DNA of 64,000 bases, taken from positions 7,998,001 through 8,062,000 of the forward strand of contig NZ_CP108101.1 in NCBI RefSeq assembly GCF_036195325.1, written 5' to 3'. The position numbers were made by a program, and so were the translations under genes. The notes under the pieces are model-generated. The model was not told the origin of the DNA. It did not search any database and was given only the letters and a program-made list of their open reading frames with translations. Of this stretch, positions 8,523-17,111 are shown piece after piece. Source of the stretch: Streptomyces sp. NBC_00234 (lineage in GTDB: Bacteria > Actinomycetota > Actinomycetes > Streptomycetales > Streptomycetaceae). Within the stretch, counting starts at the first letter, position 1. Each line of letters starts with the position of its first letter.

Positions 8523-9314
8523 ATGACCGAAGCCCCCGCCGTTCGCGACGCGACCATTGACTCCATTCTGGGCAGCGCACGCCGCTCCACCCTTCCGTAC
8601 CAACAGGCCCACCGCGGGGAGCACTTCGGTACGGCGTTCTGGTTCAACGACCTCGTCGACACCCAGGGCGACACGGAGACGGTCCGGCAGTATCTGGTGA
8701 CCGCCGGGGCGATGACGCGGTACGACCTCGCCGAGGTGCGGCTGCGGCCCGAACTGTCCGAGTCCGCGATGAGTGCCAACGGCCTCATCATGCGCGACTT
8801 CGAACAGGAGTGGACCCCTCTCGGCGACTCCGGTGTCTCGGTGATGTCCACCGCGGGACTGCACGCGCTCGCCCGCCGCAAGCGGTGGGAATGGGCGACC
8901 GACGAGATCACCGACGGGATTGCGGCGACGGCGGAGGATGTTGCCGCTGTCGGGGGCGAGCCGATGCCCGCGTACACCCTGGGGCACGACGTCGGACCGG
9001 ACCGGACCCAACGGCTGCAGGCCGTCGTCGTCGGGGACGTGGTGCGGGGATCGGACGACGGGCAGGTCTGGTGGAACAACACGGTTCCCGTCGGGTGCGT
9101 GGGGGCGCCTGTCTTCATCGGGATTCCCCGCGGCGATCAGCAGTACAAGTTGGTGTGCCTCGGTGTCCTCCTGCCTGAGGTCGACGCACGGCATCCGGTT
9201 GCCACGTTCGACCGGATTCGGTCCGCTGTACGGGAGCTGAGCAGTTCGCCCTCGACCACGGTGTCCGATGGCCAGGAGTCCGCACCCAAAAGGTGGTGGA
9301 GGCGGGCGAAGTGA
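8523..9314 (+). CDS. Trypsin-fold protein with a lost catalytic triad (pseudoprotease)
   Basis: 263 residues, no signal peptide. The layout follows cytosolic bacterial trypsin-like proteins: FGTAFWF (35-41), QYLVTAGAM (57-64) where the family has LVTxxH, GVSVMST (104-110) where it has DVAVM-like sequence, then TLGHDVGP (the usual GYP-type turn) and VPVGCVGAPVFIG (188-200) where it has GNSGSPVF. Ala63, Ser106 and Val193 stand at the expected His, Asp and Ser positions, so I infer a non-catalytic homologue that may bind peptides or serve as a scaffold. The fold assignment is by motif spacing only. The C-terminus ends in a basic Trp-rich tail (KRWWRRAK). Monocistronic, probably leaderless. Confidence 0.6.
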   Translation: MTEAPAVRDATIDSILGSARRSTLPYQQAHRGEHFGTAFWFNDLVDTQGDTETVRQYLVTAGAMTRYDLAEVRLRPELSESAMSANGLIMRDFEQEWTPLGDSGVSVMSTAGLHALARRKRWEWATDEITDGIAATAEDVAAVGGEPMPAYTLGHDVGPDRTQRLQAVVVGDVVRGSDDGQVWWNNTVPVGCVGAPVFIGIPRGDQQYKLVCLGVLLPEVDARHPVATFDRIRSAVRELSSSPSTTVSDGQESAPKRWWRRAK

Positions 9315-9367
9315 CGGGCGCCGTCCGGTCCCGGACGGGCACAGCACCCCACTGCCGGCCCCGGCGT

Positions 9368-9823
9368 CTACAGACCCAAGCGTGTGACGAAGGTGGAGAA
9401 CGTGGGCGCCACAACCCGCCACCGGCACACGAGCGAGTCCGTCCAGAAGTCACTGCCGACCACGCGGGGGTCCGAGGGATCGGTGCGGTAGTCGAGCGCC
9501 AGGGCACCGTCGTCACCGGGGTTGCGAGTGGTGGCGATCAGCACCGCCTGCTCGGCGTCTAGCCATGGCAGTTCGAGCGGGGCGGCTGCCGTGCTTCCGC
9601 GGGCCACGCCGAAGAAGGCGGAGTGCGGATCGTCGGCGAACATGTCCAGCGACTGGGATGCGTACGCCATCTGCTCAGGGTTCCTCACGAAGGCAAGCGG
9701 GTCCTCGAACCACGGGACGACCTCCGCCAGCACGGCGTCGCCCGGATGACGCCAGGCGTCGCGATCGATGAGGGACGTCAGTGGGGCGGGCAGAGCGAGT
9801 CCGCGAACTACCGAAGGCGCCAT
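9368..9823 (-). CDS. SMI1/KNR4 (SUKH)-like protein
   Basis: 151 residues from the ATG at 9823, which has GAGG eight bases upstream; an alternative ATG at 9877 adds 18 residues of unlikely composition. The C-terminal pattern GDDGALALDYR, then RVVGSDFW, then WRVVAPTFSTFVTRLGL resembles Streptomyces proteins annotated as SMI1/KNR4 family, a group that includes immunity proteins of polymorphic toxin systems. No toxin gene lies next to it, so an immunity role is only a possibility. Confidence 0.55.
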   Translation of the reverse strand: MAPSVVRGLALPAPLTSLIDRDAWRHPGDAVLAEVVPWFEDPLAFVRNPEQMAYASQSLDMFADDPHSAFFGVARGSTAAAPLELPWLDAEQAVLIATTRNPGDDGALALDYRTDPSDPRVVGSDFWTDSLVCRWRVVAPTFSTFVTRLGL

Positions 9824-9891
9824 GGCGCACAGCCTCGCACAGCATGTCGGCTCTGCGGCGGCCCACTCGTGCGACAACGGAGCACTCCCTA

Positions 9892-9906
9892 AGGGCTGTC
9901 CCGTAA
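9892..9906. mobile_element. Possible insertion-sequence end
   Basis: AAGGGCTGTCCCGTA resembles the terminal bases (GGGCTGTCCCGTAA) that I recall from many Streptomyces insertion sequences. No matching inverted end was found nearby, so this would be a solo remnant. Confidence 0.25.
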
Positions 9907-10092
9907 CTGATCTTTGGCACGAGAGTGGTCGGCTGAGTTCGGATCCTGGGTCCCACCCTTTGGGAGAGGTGCCGACCTCGGTTCACCCCTGTGACCGCAC
10001 GTCACAGCAGCGGATGGCAGGGGACGTCCTCGCGGCAACGTGTGGATCCACCCGCCCGGGGAGATGAGCAGGGCCCCTGTTATCGTGCGCCG

Positions 10093-10524
10093 ATGTCAAC
10101 GATCAAGCAGTTCCAAGTGACCTTCGACTGCGCGGAACCTGCGCGCCTCGCCGCCTTCTGGTGCGAGGTGCTGGGGTACGTCGTACCGGCAGTCCCGGAG
10201 GGCTTTGCCACGTGGGAGGAGTACCACCACTTGCTGCCGCCTGAGGACGAGGTCTACTTCGCGTGCGCTGATCCCTCGGGTGTGGGCCCGCGCGTGCTCT
10301 TCCAGCGAGTTCCCGAAGGCAAGGTCGTCAAGAACCGGGTGCATCTTGATGTGCGGGTCGGCACAGGGCTCGTGGGTGACGAGCGCCTGGCCACACTCGA
10401 GGGCGAATGCGCACGGCTGATGGCGCTCGGCGCGAAGCACGTGCTGACGCAGCGTGCCGATGGCGTCAACGAGTCGTGCATCACGATGCAGGACATCGAG
10501 GGCAACGAGTTCTGCCTCGCCTGA
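10093..10524 (+). CDS. VOC family protein (glyoxalase/bleomycin-resistance fold)
   Basis: 143 residues. FQVTFDCAEPARLAAFWCEVLGY, then LFQRVPEGKVVKNRVHLDVRV, and the closing MQDIEGNEFCLA are typical of the Glyoxalase_6 type VOC proteins of actinomycetes. They bind a metal or small ligand in a cupped beta sheet; function unassigned. The ATG at 10093 is preceded by TATCGT at 10081-10086 (six bases), so a leaderless mRNA is likely. The last 19 codons are nearly identical to a solitary gene tail at 58315-58377. Confidence 0.8.
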   Translation: MSTIKQFQVTFDCAEPARLAAFWCEVLGYVVPAVPEGFATWEEYHHLLPPEDEVYFACADPSGVGPRVLFQRVPEGKVVKNRVHLDVRVGTGLVGDERLATLEGECARLMALGAKHVLTQRADGVNESCITMQDIEGNEFCLA

Positions 10525-10591
10525 TTCTCCTCCGAGACTGCGAGGGGGAGCCGTCTCCCGGGGACCTCTCAGGTTTTGTATGCGGGAGAAG

Positions 10592-11165
10592 CTATCCCGT
10601 GAGAGCGAGGTTGTGCAGTCGGGCGATGCCGAGCATGGCGTGTCGGACCCCGTCGCCTTTGAGATGGCAGTCGCGGAGGATCTTCCAGGTCTTCATGCGG
10701 GCGAAGACGTGTTCGACGCGGGCCCGGACCTGTTTGTGCGAGCGATTGTGCTCGCGCTTCCAGCCCGGCAACTCTTCGCCCGGGGTGCGGCGGTGGGGCA
10801 TGAGGAGGCCGGTGCCCGGATAGCCGCCGTCGGCCATCGTGAGGGTCCTGCCCACGGCGGCCTTCGCGCCAGACTCCTCCCATGCCCGGTAGTCGTTGCG
10901 GTTGCCGGGCAAAGGCTTACCGACCACAACGACCAGGCGGGTATCCGCGTCAATGACGACCTGGTGGTTGGTGGAGTACCGGTAGTTCTTTGGCTGTTCA
11001 GCGATGCTGTGGTTCCGGGTAGGCACCAGGGTGCCGTCGACCACCAGCACGGTGTCCTTGGCGAACCGGCGCCGAGGCTGGAATGCGATGAGCGGGCCGA
11101 GCTGGTCGATGATGCGGTCGGCCGCCGACTTCGAGATGTGCTCTGGCCGGGTACGCGGCCTTCGG
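10592..11165 (-). pseudogene. IS5-family transposase, C-terminal part
   Basis: Translation reads ISKSAADRIIDQLGPLIAFQ, then KDTVLVVDGTLVPTRNHSIA, YRYSTNHQVVIDADTRLVVV, MADGGYPGTGL, and ends with RVEHVFARMKTWKILRDC and GIARLHNLALTG. This is the DDE_Tnp_4-type catalytic domain with D (VVDGT), D (MADGG) and E (RVEHVF). The N-terminal DNA-binding third is missing: upstream of about 11165 the same frame turns into out-of-frame sequence of another transposase. It is a fragment joined to, or inserted into, the next element. Confidence 0.8.
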
Positions 11166-12072
11166 TCGGAGGTGCCGAAAATCGCGGCGCACTCGGGCAG
11201 GGGTAAGTCTGTCCGCGGGACTTGGCTTCTCCCACGGTCGGTGCAGGTCGGCCGCCAGTGGGCGGGCGAGCCGGAGCTGGGTGAAGGCCACGAGGACCAG
11301 CCAGGTCCAGCGGTCGGCGGCTTCGGGGCTGCGGATCTTCGGGCAGGTCCAGCCCAGGGTCTGCTTGAACAGCCGGAAGGTGTGTTCGATGTGGAAGCGC
11401 CGCAGGAATGCCTGCCAGAGCGTGTCCACGCCGGTTTCCGTGGCATCGGTGCCTGACCACCACAGCCAGACCGGCTTCGGTGTTGCCCCGCTGGGCAGGT
11501 GGTCGACCTGCAAGCGGATCACGGTGCCCTCGATGACCGGCAGGGCACCGAGCTGAGCCGTCCAGGCCGAGCGATGGGCCAGTCTCGGACGGAGCCGGTC
11601 CCAGGCCCGTGCGACGGCGGTGCCGTCGAGGCGGGTCTCGGTCATCGTCTGGGCATCGGGAGTGTTCCAGGTGGTGGGGTCACCGAAGACGAACTCGCCA
11701 CCGTGGCGGGGCGGACGGCCCCGGACACCCGGCTCGCGGCATGGGACCGCACGTCGAAGGACTCGACCCGAGCGCATCCGGCCCAGCACCTGCACCGGCA
11801 GGTCTTTCAGAGGGAAGGCCAGACGGGGCACGTCATAGCCGGCATCCACCACGATCAGGATCTCCGAGTCGCCGCCCTTCCACTGGAACAGGGATGTGCT
11901 GGTCCTTGCCCCGCCCATAGGTGTGGCGCAGGATCCGCTGCGGTGAAGTGTGGGCACTGGGCCGCAGCCAGCACGTCAGGTAGAAGGCCAGCCCCAGCCG
12001 ACCGTCCACCGCCCGCGGCACCGTCGCCAGGGCCCGCCGGCACGGCGTCGTCGGCGCGTGCCCGACCCTTCC
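11150..12072 (-). pseudogene. Second transposase, truncated, internally deleted and frameshifted
   Basis: Reading upstream to downstream on the minus strand: DGRLGLAFYLTCWLRPSAHT and HTYGRGKDQHIPVP in one frame (12072 to about 11885), then in another frame ILIVVDAGYDVPRLAFPLKD, PPRHGGEFVFGDPTTWN, EHTFRLFKQTLGWTCPKIRS and LTPARVRRDFRHLRPK (about 11880 to 11165). I recall this as the large Streptomyces transposase type labelled NF041680. The first part of the protein, a block between HIPVP and ILIV, and the C-terminal tail are missing, so it is inactive. Its 3' end abuts the IS5-type fragment. Confidence 0.75.
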
Positions 12073-12131
12073 ATCCGTCCCTCGGCCTGGCATAAGGGCC
12101 GGAACAGGTGGGCGCGTGAGGGCGATGGGTG

Positions 12132-13196
12132 TCATCCGACGACGGCGCGGCGGCGCGGGGCGTGGGCATCGCGCCAGTAGAGCGCCGCCGCGGCGGCGAG
12201 GGTCCATGCGGCAAGGACGGTGATACCAATGGCCAGGCCGTCGTTGGCGAAGTGGGACAGGCCCTGGAGAGCGCGTACACCGACGCCCACCGGGAGGATC
12301 TGGGACAGCGGGTGCAGCCAGTCCGGGAGGTAGGCGGTAGGCAGCGTGCCGCCGCTGGTGGCGTTGCCGAAGATGAGCAGCACCACGGAGGCCAGCGGCA
12401 TGCCGGCGCGGCCGAACAGGCGCAGGAACACCATCGTCGCGCTGCTGATGGCCGCGGCCATCAGCGCGGTGACGCCTGCGATTCCCAGGAAGGGGCCGGG
12501 CAGCGCGGCGAAGCCGAGGCTGCCGGTGATCAGGGCCACGGCGATGCCGCCGAGGACGCTGAACGCGGCCAGGCTGGCCATCCTCCACCGATAGGGCAGG
12601 CGGGGAGCCATCTGATAGGTCATCATGCCGAACAGGTAGCCGGCCAGGACGATGCCGAAGCCGGCGTAGAAGACCGACATGCCGCGGGTGTCGCCGGCCG
12701 AGGCCGGGGCGACGTCGTGCTGGTCGAGACGGTCGCCGTTCGCCTGCGCGATGCCGGAGAGCGCCCCGGTGACGGTGGAGGTCACGGAGGGACCGTTGGC
12801 CCCGGCGTACAGCAGCTCGGCGGATGTTCCGTCACCGGTCAGGTAGGCGGCGTAGACCGTGCGGTCTTGGACCGCCTGACGGGCGGATTCCTCGTCGGCG
12901 TAGTGCTTCACTTCGAAGCCGTCCGGCAGTGCGTGCTCCAGGCCGTCGGTGATCTGGTCCGCCTGTGCGGTGCTGCCGACGACTGCCACCGGAAGGTCGT
13001 GCGGCTGGGGTGCGTGGAAGGCGGACAGGAAGACGCTGACGAAGATGGAGCCGATGGCCAGCACGATGACGACCGGGAGCAGGATCGCTCGTGCTCCCGA
13101 GGCGCCGTGCTGCGGGGCGGCGGTGTCGGGCGTCGGCGGACGGTGCGTCAGGCGCGGTTCGACGGCGGTGGAGGCGTTGGTGTGGGTGGTGGACAT
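12132..13196 (-). CDS. ABC-2/YhgE-type membrane protein
   Basis: 354 residues from the ATG at 13196, with GAGGA ten bases upstream; a GTG at 13217 is a weaker alternative. One N-terminal helix (ILLPVVIVLAIGSIFVSVFL) is followed by an extracytoplasmic domain of about 140 residues (LPVAVVGSTAQADQITDGLE and following) and five C-terminal helices, the usual layout of YhgE/Pip and ABC-2 permease-like proteins. Such proteins act in export or membrane remodelling. No ATPase is encoded beside it. It is 83 bases downstream of the aldehyde dehydrogenase, in the same direction, but a terminator-like hairpin separates them. Confidence 0.75.
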   Translation of the reverse strand: MSTTHTNASTAVEPRLTHRPPTPDTAAPQHGASGARAILLPVVIVLAIGSIFVSVFLSAFHAPQPHDLPVAVVGSTAQADQITDGLEHALPDGFEVKHYADEESARQAVQDRTVYAAYLTGDGTSAELLYAGANGPSVTSTVTGALSGIAQANGDRLDQHDVAPASAGDTRGMSVFYAGFGIVLAGYLFGMMTYQMAPRLPYRWRMASLAAFSVLGGIAVALITGSLGFAALPGPFLGIAGVTALMAAAISSATMVFLRLFGRAGMPLASVVLLIFGNATSGGTLPTAYLPDWLHPLSQILPVGVGVRALQGLSHFANDGLAIGITVLAAWTLAAAAALYWRDAHAPRRRAVVG

Positions 13197-13260
13197 GAGA
13201 AGGGGGTCCTCATTCACGTACGGGAGCGACCTGACGAGGCAGGCGTGGAGCGAAGGGGCC

Positions 13261-13290
13261 GGGGCCCGGCCGCGAGTGCGGCCGAGCCCC
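13261..13290 (-). terminator. Terminator-like hairpin after the aldehyde dehydrogenase gene
   Basis: GGGGC and GGCCGC pair with GCGGCC and GCCCC around a GAGT loop, with a two-base internal mismatch. It lies directly after the stop of the dehydrogenase gene. No U-tract, as is common in Streptomyces. Confidence 0.5.
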
Positions 13291-13300
13291 GCCGGGTTGG

Positions 13301-14839
13301 TCAGTGGGTGGTGTCGGTGTCCTGTTCGGCGAGGATCCTGTCGCGGACGGTGGCGAGGGCTGCCGCCATGGCGCCTGCGGGCCTGCCGAAGGTCGAGGCC
13401 GAGAAGTGGGCGGGGCCGGTCTTGGCGGTGAAGGAGTGCGGCCAGGCGAATTCCCGGAGTCCTTCCTCGCCCTGCTTGCGCCCGTATCCGCTGTCGCCCC
13501 GGCCGCCGAAGGGCAGGGCGGGGTTCATGGAGAACACCAGGGCGTCGTTGATGCTGGTCATTCCGACACGCAGGCGACGGGCGATGTCCTCACCGTGGTC
13601 GCAGCTGAAGACGGCGCTGCCCAGGCCGTAGCGGCCCGCGTTGATGTGCGCGGCGGCCTCGTCGGTGTCGGTGACCTTGACGACGGCCAGCGTTGGCCCG
13701 AATGTCTCGTCCGTCGCGGCGAGGGCGTCGGGGTTCACGCCGACGAGGACGGTGGGCGCGGCATAACGCTCGCCCAGCGTGTCGAGGCCGCCGACCGTGG
13801 CCCTCGCGCCGCGCTGCAGCGCGTCTTCGATGTGTTCCCGGATGATCGGGATCTGGCCGGTCAGCGGGACCGGTCCGATCTCCGCGTCCGGGTCGCTGCC
13901 GACGCGGATCTGCCGGGCGAGCTCGCTGATCTTCTCGACGAGCTCGTCGTGCACGGACTCGACGACGTAGGCCACTTCGAGGCTGATGCAGCCGTGCCCG
14001 GTGTTCTGCATCGCGCCCCAGACGATGTGCTTGGCGGCTTCGTCCAGGTCGGCGTCCTCGGCCACGATGGCGCCGTCCTTCCCGCCGAGTTCCAGCAGGA
14101 CGGGGGTGAGGGTCTGCGCGCACTGGGCGGCCACCGTCTTGCCGGTGGCGACGCTGCCGGTGAAGGCGAGCTTGTCCAGGCCGGCTGCGATGAGTGCCTG
14201 GCCGGTCGCTCCGTATCCGTTCAGGTTCTGCAGGACGGCCAGCAGGTCGGGGACTGCGCGCTGCCAGGTCCGGATGAGCCACTCGGCGACGCCGGGCGTG
14301 ATCTGACTGGGCTTGAGGATGACGGCGTTCCCGGCCGCGAGCGCGTCGGCGACGATCGCCACGGGGGTGAGCAGGGGGAAGTTCCACGGGCCGATGACGC
14401 CGACGACGCCGTACGGCTGGTATTCCACCCAGGCTCGCTGGTTGGACGTGGTGGGGTTGGCCGGAACCTCTCGGCGTCCCAGCACGCGCTCGGCGTTTTC
14501 GATGACGTACTGAAGATGCTCCAGGGCCCCGAGCACTTCTACCCGCGCGTCGTCGAGGGGCTTGCCGTTCTCCGCGTGGATCAGGGCGGCTCCCTCCTCG
14601 CCGCTGACGGCGATCTCGCGCCGCCAGGCGCGCAGCCGCTGCGCGCGGCCCTCGAATCCGAGATCCCACCAATGGCCGGTGGCGGAGCGGGCGGCGGTGA
14701 CGGCCGTGGTGGCCTCGTCCTTGCCCGCCACGGCGTAGCGGGCGAACTCGGCCCCGGTCGCCTGATCGACGGTGATGATCTCAGCCGCGTCGTATCCGAT
14801 GACTCCGTCACGTGTGATCAGGGGAGTGTTGTTGGTCAC
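13301..14839 (-). CDS. Aldehyde dehydrogenase family protein (succinate-semialdehyde-type)
   Basis: 512 residues, GTG start at 14839 with AGGAG upstream at good spacing. It is a full NAD(P)-dependent ALDH: YGVVGVIGPWNFPLLTPVA (substrate/cofactor region), FTGSVATGKTVA (Rossmann), LLELGGKDGAIV with the general-base Glu, NTGHGCISLEVAYV with the nucleophilic Cys, and ETFGPTLAVVKV. The sequence GHGC replaces the common GQxC. It oxidises an aldehyde to an acid in the cytosol; the true substrate is not predictable. It is divergent from a MarR gene, with a perfect palindrome between them, so induction by a small ligand is likely. Confidence 0.9.
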   Translation of the reverse strand: MTNNTPLITRDGVIGYDAAEIITVDQATGAEFARYAVAGKDEATTAVTAARSATGHWWDLGFEGRAQRLRAWRREIAVSGEEGAALIHAENGKPLDDARVEVLGALEHLQYVIENAERVLGRREVPANPTTSNQRAWVEYQPYGVVGVIGPWNFPLLTPVAIVADALAAGNAVILKPSQITPGVAEWLIRTWQRAVPDLLAVLQNLNGYGATGQALIAAGLDKLAFTGSVATGKTVAAQCAQTLTPVLLELGGKDGAIVAEDADLDEAAKHIVWGAMQNTGHGCISLEVAYVVESVHDELVEKISELARQIRVGSDPDAEIGPVPLTGQIPIIREHIEDALQRGARATVGGLDTLGERYAAPTVLVGVNPDALAATDETFGPTLAVVKVTDTDEAAAHINAGRYGLGSAVFSCDHGEDIARRLRVGMTSINDALVFSMNPALPFGGRGDSGYGRKQGEEGLREFAWPHSFTAKTGPAHFSASTFGRPAGAMAAALATVRDRILAEQDTDTTH

Positions 14840-15088
14840 GGGTTTCTCCTGCTCTCGTGCGCACGCCGGTGCGATCAGCCCCTGAGGGCCGGGGCGGGGG
14901 GCGGACGCGGTGCTCGACGCGATGAGCCGCATGGTGGTGGCGGATGCGCGTCGGAAGGAAGGACTTCGCTGGGGGCCGACGGCGCCACGGGAAGCCCCGG
15001 TGGCATCGGCCTGAGCTGCGGGATTTCCGGCGAGCTCACGATTCGCCCGGCTCCGCAGCACTCTCAGAGTATCAACCACGTTGGCGAC

Positions 15089-15104
15089 TATCAAGCGCTT
15101 GATA
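15089..15104. promoter_or_regulatory. Perfect 16-base palindrome, MarR operator candidate
   Basis: TATCAAGCGCTTGATA lies 26 bases before the MarR start codon and upstream of the divergent aldehyde dehydrogenase gene. The related half-site GTATCAA is at 15069-15075. Symmetric AT-ended sites of this length are typical of MarR dimers. Confidence 0.65.
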
Positions 15105-15130
15105 TCAATGAACTGCCGTATCCTTCTCGC

Positions 15131-15586
15131 ATGACTGGAGACGATGAGGAGCCCGTCGGGGCTGACGCGCTGGATCGGCTGGTCTGGGCGCTGCGCCGCG
15201 CGGAACTGGCGGTACAGGCACTGAAGGAGCAGCGGCTGCGGCCCCTGGGCATGGCGGCCGCGCACTACACGCTGCTGATGACGGTGCACGCCGAGCCGGG
15301 GCTGACCGGTGCCGAGCTGGCTCGCCGCCTCAACGTGACTCCCCAGGCCGTGGCCTCGCTGGTGGCGAGGCTGGAGAAGCGCGAGCAGCTGGAGCGTCGC
15401 GCGCACCCTCGGCATGGGCACGTGCAGGAGCTGCACCTCACCGATGCCGGACGGACGGCGCTGCGTGCGGCCGATGAGGCGATCGCCGGCATCGAGCGCC
15501 AGATCAGCGGCGAGCTCAGCACGCGGGAGGCGGCGCAGCTGCGTGCTCTACTCGACCGCGTGGCCGAATCGGCTCGCGGGGCCTGA
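15131..15586 (+). CDS. MarR-family transcriptional regulator
   Basis: 151 residues. The winged helix is complete: GMAAAHYTLLMTVHAEPGLT, recognition helix NVTPQAVASLVARLEKREQL, wing RRAHPRHGHVQELHLTDAG, then a C-terminal dimerisation helix. ATG start at 15131, soon after the palindrome TATCAAGCGCTTGATA. It most likely represses itself and the divergent aldehyde dehydrogenase gene, and is released by an aldehyde, phenolic or other inducer. The frame is open further upstream, but that part is antisense to the dehydrogenase gene and is not coding. Confidence 0.88.
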   Translation: MTGDDEEPVGADALDRLVWALRRAELAVQALKEQRLRPLGMAAAHYTLLMTVHAEPGLTGAELARRLNVTPQAVASLVARLEKREQLERRAHPRHGHVQELHLTDAGRTALRAADEAIAGIERQISGELSTREAAQLRALLDRVAESARGA

Positions 15587-15693
15587 GCCTCGCGGGGGTC
15601 GGTGAAGACATGGAGGCCCTGCACCAGGTCTGACCGGATTCGCCCCTTCCGCACGCCACCTGGCCGCGTCGTGCACAGTCGCATCCGGATGCA

Positions 15694-16113
15694 AGGAGCA
15701 CCCGTGCCCACGAACTTGATGCCGACCAGCACCACCGCACCGTCCTCGCGCTCGCCGAGCAGATCGGCGCCCAGACCAAGGACCTCACCCGAGCACTGAC
15801 CCTCACCGTCACGTACGCGGACCAGAGCCAGAGCACCCGCACCCGCAAAATGGCCGAACCCACCGCACACACCTTGGGCCTCGCCGCGACCGGACGCGAA
15901 CTCCTCGCTCTTCTGGCCCTGGAGCGGGCCCGCGTGCGCGCCATCTCCCTCCGAGCCGAGCAGCTCGCCCCGGCCGAGGACGCAACCCGCCAGCTCACCT
16001 TCGACACCCGGGACGACGAAGTCCGCGACCTTGAAGCCGCCCTCGACCGGGCGCGCACCCGATACGGGCCTGGCATTGCCGGAGCGGCGGCAGCCTACCG
16101 CCGTGCCGACTGA
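15694..16113 (+). pseudogene. Y-family DNA polymerase (DinB/Pol IV-type), C-terminal remnant
   Basis: The frame reads HELDADQHHRTVLALAEQIG, then LTRALTLTVTYADQSQSTRT, EPTAHTLGLAATGRELLAL, and RQLTFDTRDDEVRDLEAALD. This matches the little-finger domain and tail of Streptomyces Y-family translesion polymerases. The catalytic palm with its Asp residues is completely absent, so this cannot polymerise. An internal ATG at 15850 gives an 87-codon frame, but there is no reason to think it is translated. Confidence 0.65.
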
Positions 16114-16181
16114 ACCCACGTTTGACGGACGGTGCCTCACCGCCGACCGCTCAGGGCGCAGATGCGTCAGCCACCGCCCTC

Positions 16182-16441
16182 GTGGACCGCGCCGCGATCG
16201 CAGTCGTACTGAAGAAGGCCGCCGATGGCCAGGTGGGACTCGACGAGCTCACGACCTGGGCCAGACGGTGCACTTCGTCGACGGACTGAACATCGAAGAC
16301 GGCCACGAGGACCTGCTGACACAGTTCCACTTCGAGACGTCCACGCCCGAGCTCTTCGAGCCGGTGACGACTGAGCTCTGCCGTCGATGGCTGAGCAGAA
16401 TTCGATCGTCACTTGCGGCACCGCCAGCAGCCGGACGATAA
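16182..16441 (+). pseudogene. Frameshifted small hypothetical gene
   Basis: Translation from the GTG at 16182 gives VDRAAIAVVLKKAADGQVGL then DELTTWARR; a shift of frame near 16260 continues as TVHFVDGLNIEDGHEDLLTQ and FETSTPELFEPVTTELCRRW. The two halves together look like one small conserved actinobacterial protein of about 80 residues whose function I do not know. One indel explains the break. It sits in the decayed stretch after the polymerase remnant. Confidence 0.5.
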
Positions 16442-16449
16442 ACGACAAG

Positions 16450-16968
16450 CTAGGAGAGGTTCTTGCGCATCAAGGTGCACATCGTTTCGTAGCGGCGCAA
16501 CGACCCGTCCGGGGCCTGCTCGTCCCACGAGTCCGGCTGACGGTCGAATGCGACGTAGCCCAGTCGTTCGTAGAGGGCCCGAGCGCGGGGATTGCTCTCC
16601 TCCACACCGAGCTCGGCCTGCCACAGCCCCCGGCTCTTGATGCGCAGCTCCGCTGCCTCCACGAGGAACGTGCCGATCCCGCACGACTGCAATGCGGGAT
16701 GCACGGCAAGCTGCCACAGGGTGCCGACTCCCTCTTTGACCTGGTAGTCGACGCCGCCCTTCGCCACGGGTATGTCCGTTGCGGCGCAGACCGCCAGGTA
16801 GTCGACCTCTCCGAGACGGGCACGCTCCAACTGTGCTGCGACGCCCGCCAAGTGGCGTTCGGACCCTGCCCATCCGCACGACGCCAGGTCCCCCTGCACG
16901 AAATCGCGCGCCGACACCTTCAACTCGATGTTGATCGCCCTCACCCCTTCCAGCCGGCCAGCATCCAT
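16450..16968 (-). CDS. GNAT acetyltransferase
   Basis: 172 residues from the ATG at 16968; a GTG at 16944 is also possible. The acetyl-CoA site is GTLWQLAVHPALQSCGIGTF, followed by VEESNPRARALYERLGYVAF, both canonical for GNAT N-acetyltransferases. The N-terminus (INIELKVSARDFVQGDLASC) and the middle LAVCAATDIPVAKGGVDYQV suit a small-molecule acetyltransferase. Substrate unknown. The ribosome binding site is weak for either start. It follows the LysR gene on the same strand after about 140 bases and is probably separate. Confidence 0.8.
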   Translation of the reverse strand: MDAGRLEGVRAINIELKVSARDFVQGDLASCGWAGSERHLAGVAAQLERARLGEVDYLAVCAATDIPVAKGGVDYQVKEGVGTLWQLAVHPALQSCGIGTFLVEAAELRIKSRGLWQAELGVEESNPRARALYERLGYVAFDRQPDSWDEQAPDGSLRRYETMCTLMRKNLS

Positions 16969-17111
16969 GCCGGCCGCACGGGACGCAACGCCGTTTCCTG
17001 GCAGGGCTCCTGGCCGGCCGCCGCCCTTGCCTACGACGTACCCCCTCGGTTGCCGACATTGCGTATCACGGAGGCGTACGCCTCCCGCTGGATCAGCCGG
17101 CCGTCGGCCGG

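Noticed and set aside
9368..9823. Immunity gene of a polymorphic toxin locus together with the DUF4265 gene
   Set aside because: No toxin, secretion or repeat-rich protein is nearby; the two genes are separated and the likeness to SUKH is modest.
13304..15130. In-frame extension of the MarR gene upstream to 13304, giving 760 codons
   Set aside because: It runs antisense through the aldehyde dehydrogenase gene; the family start is the ATG at 15131.
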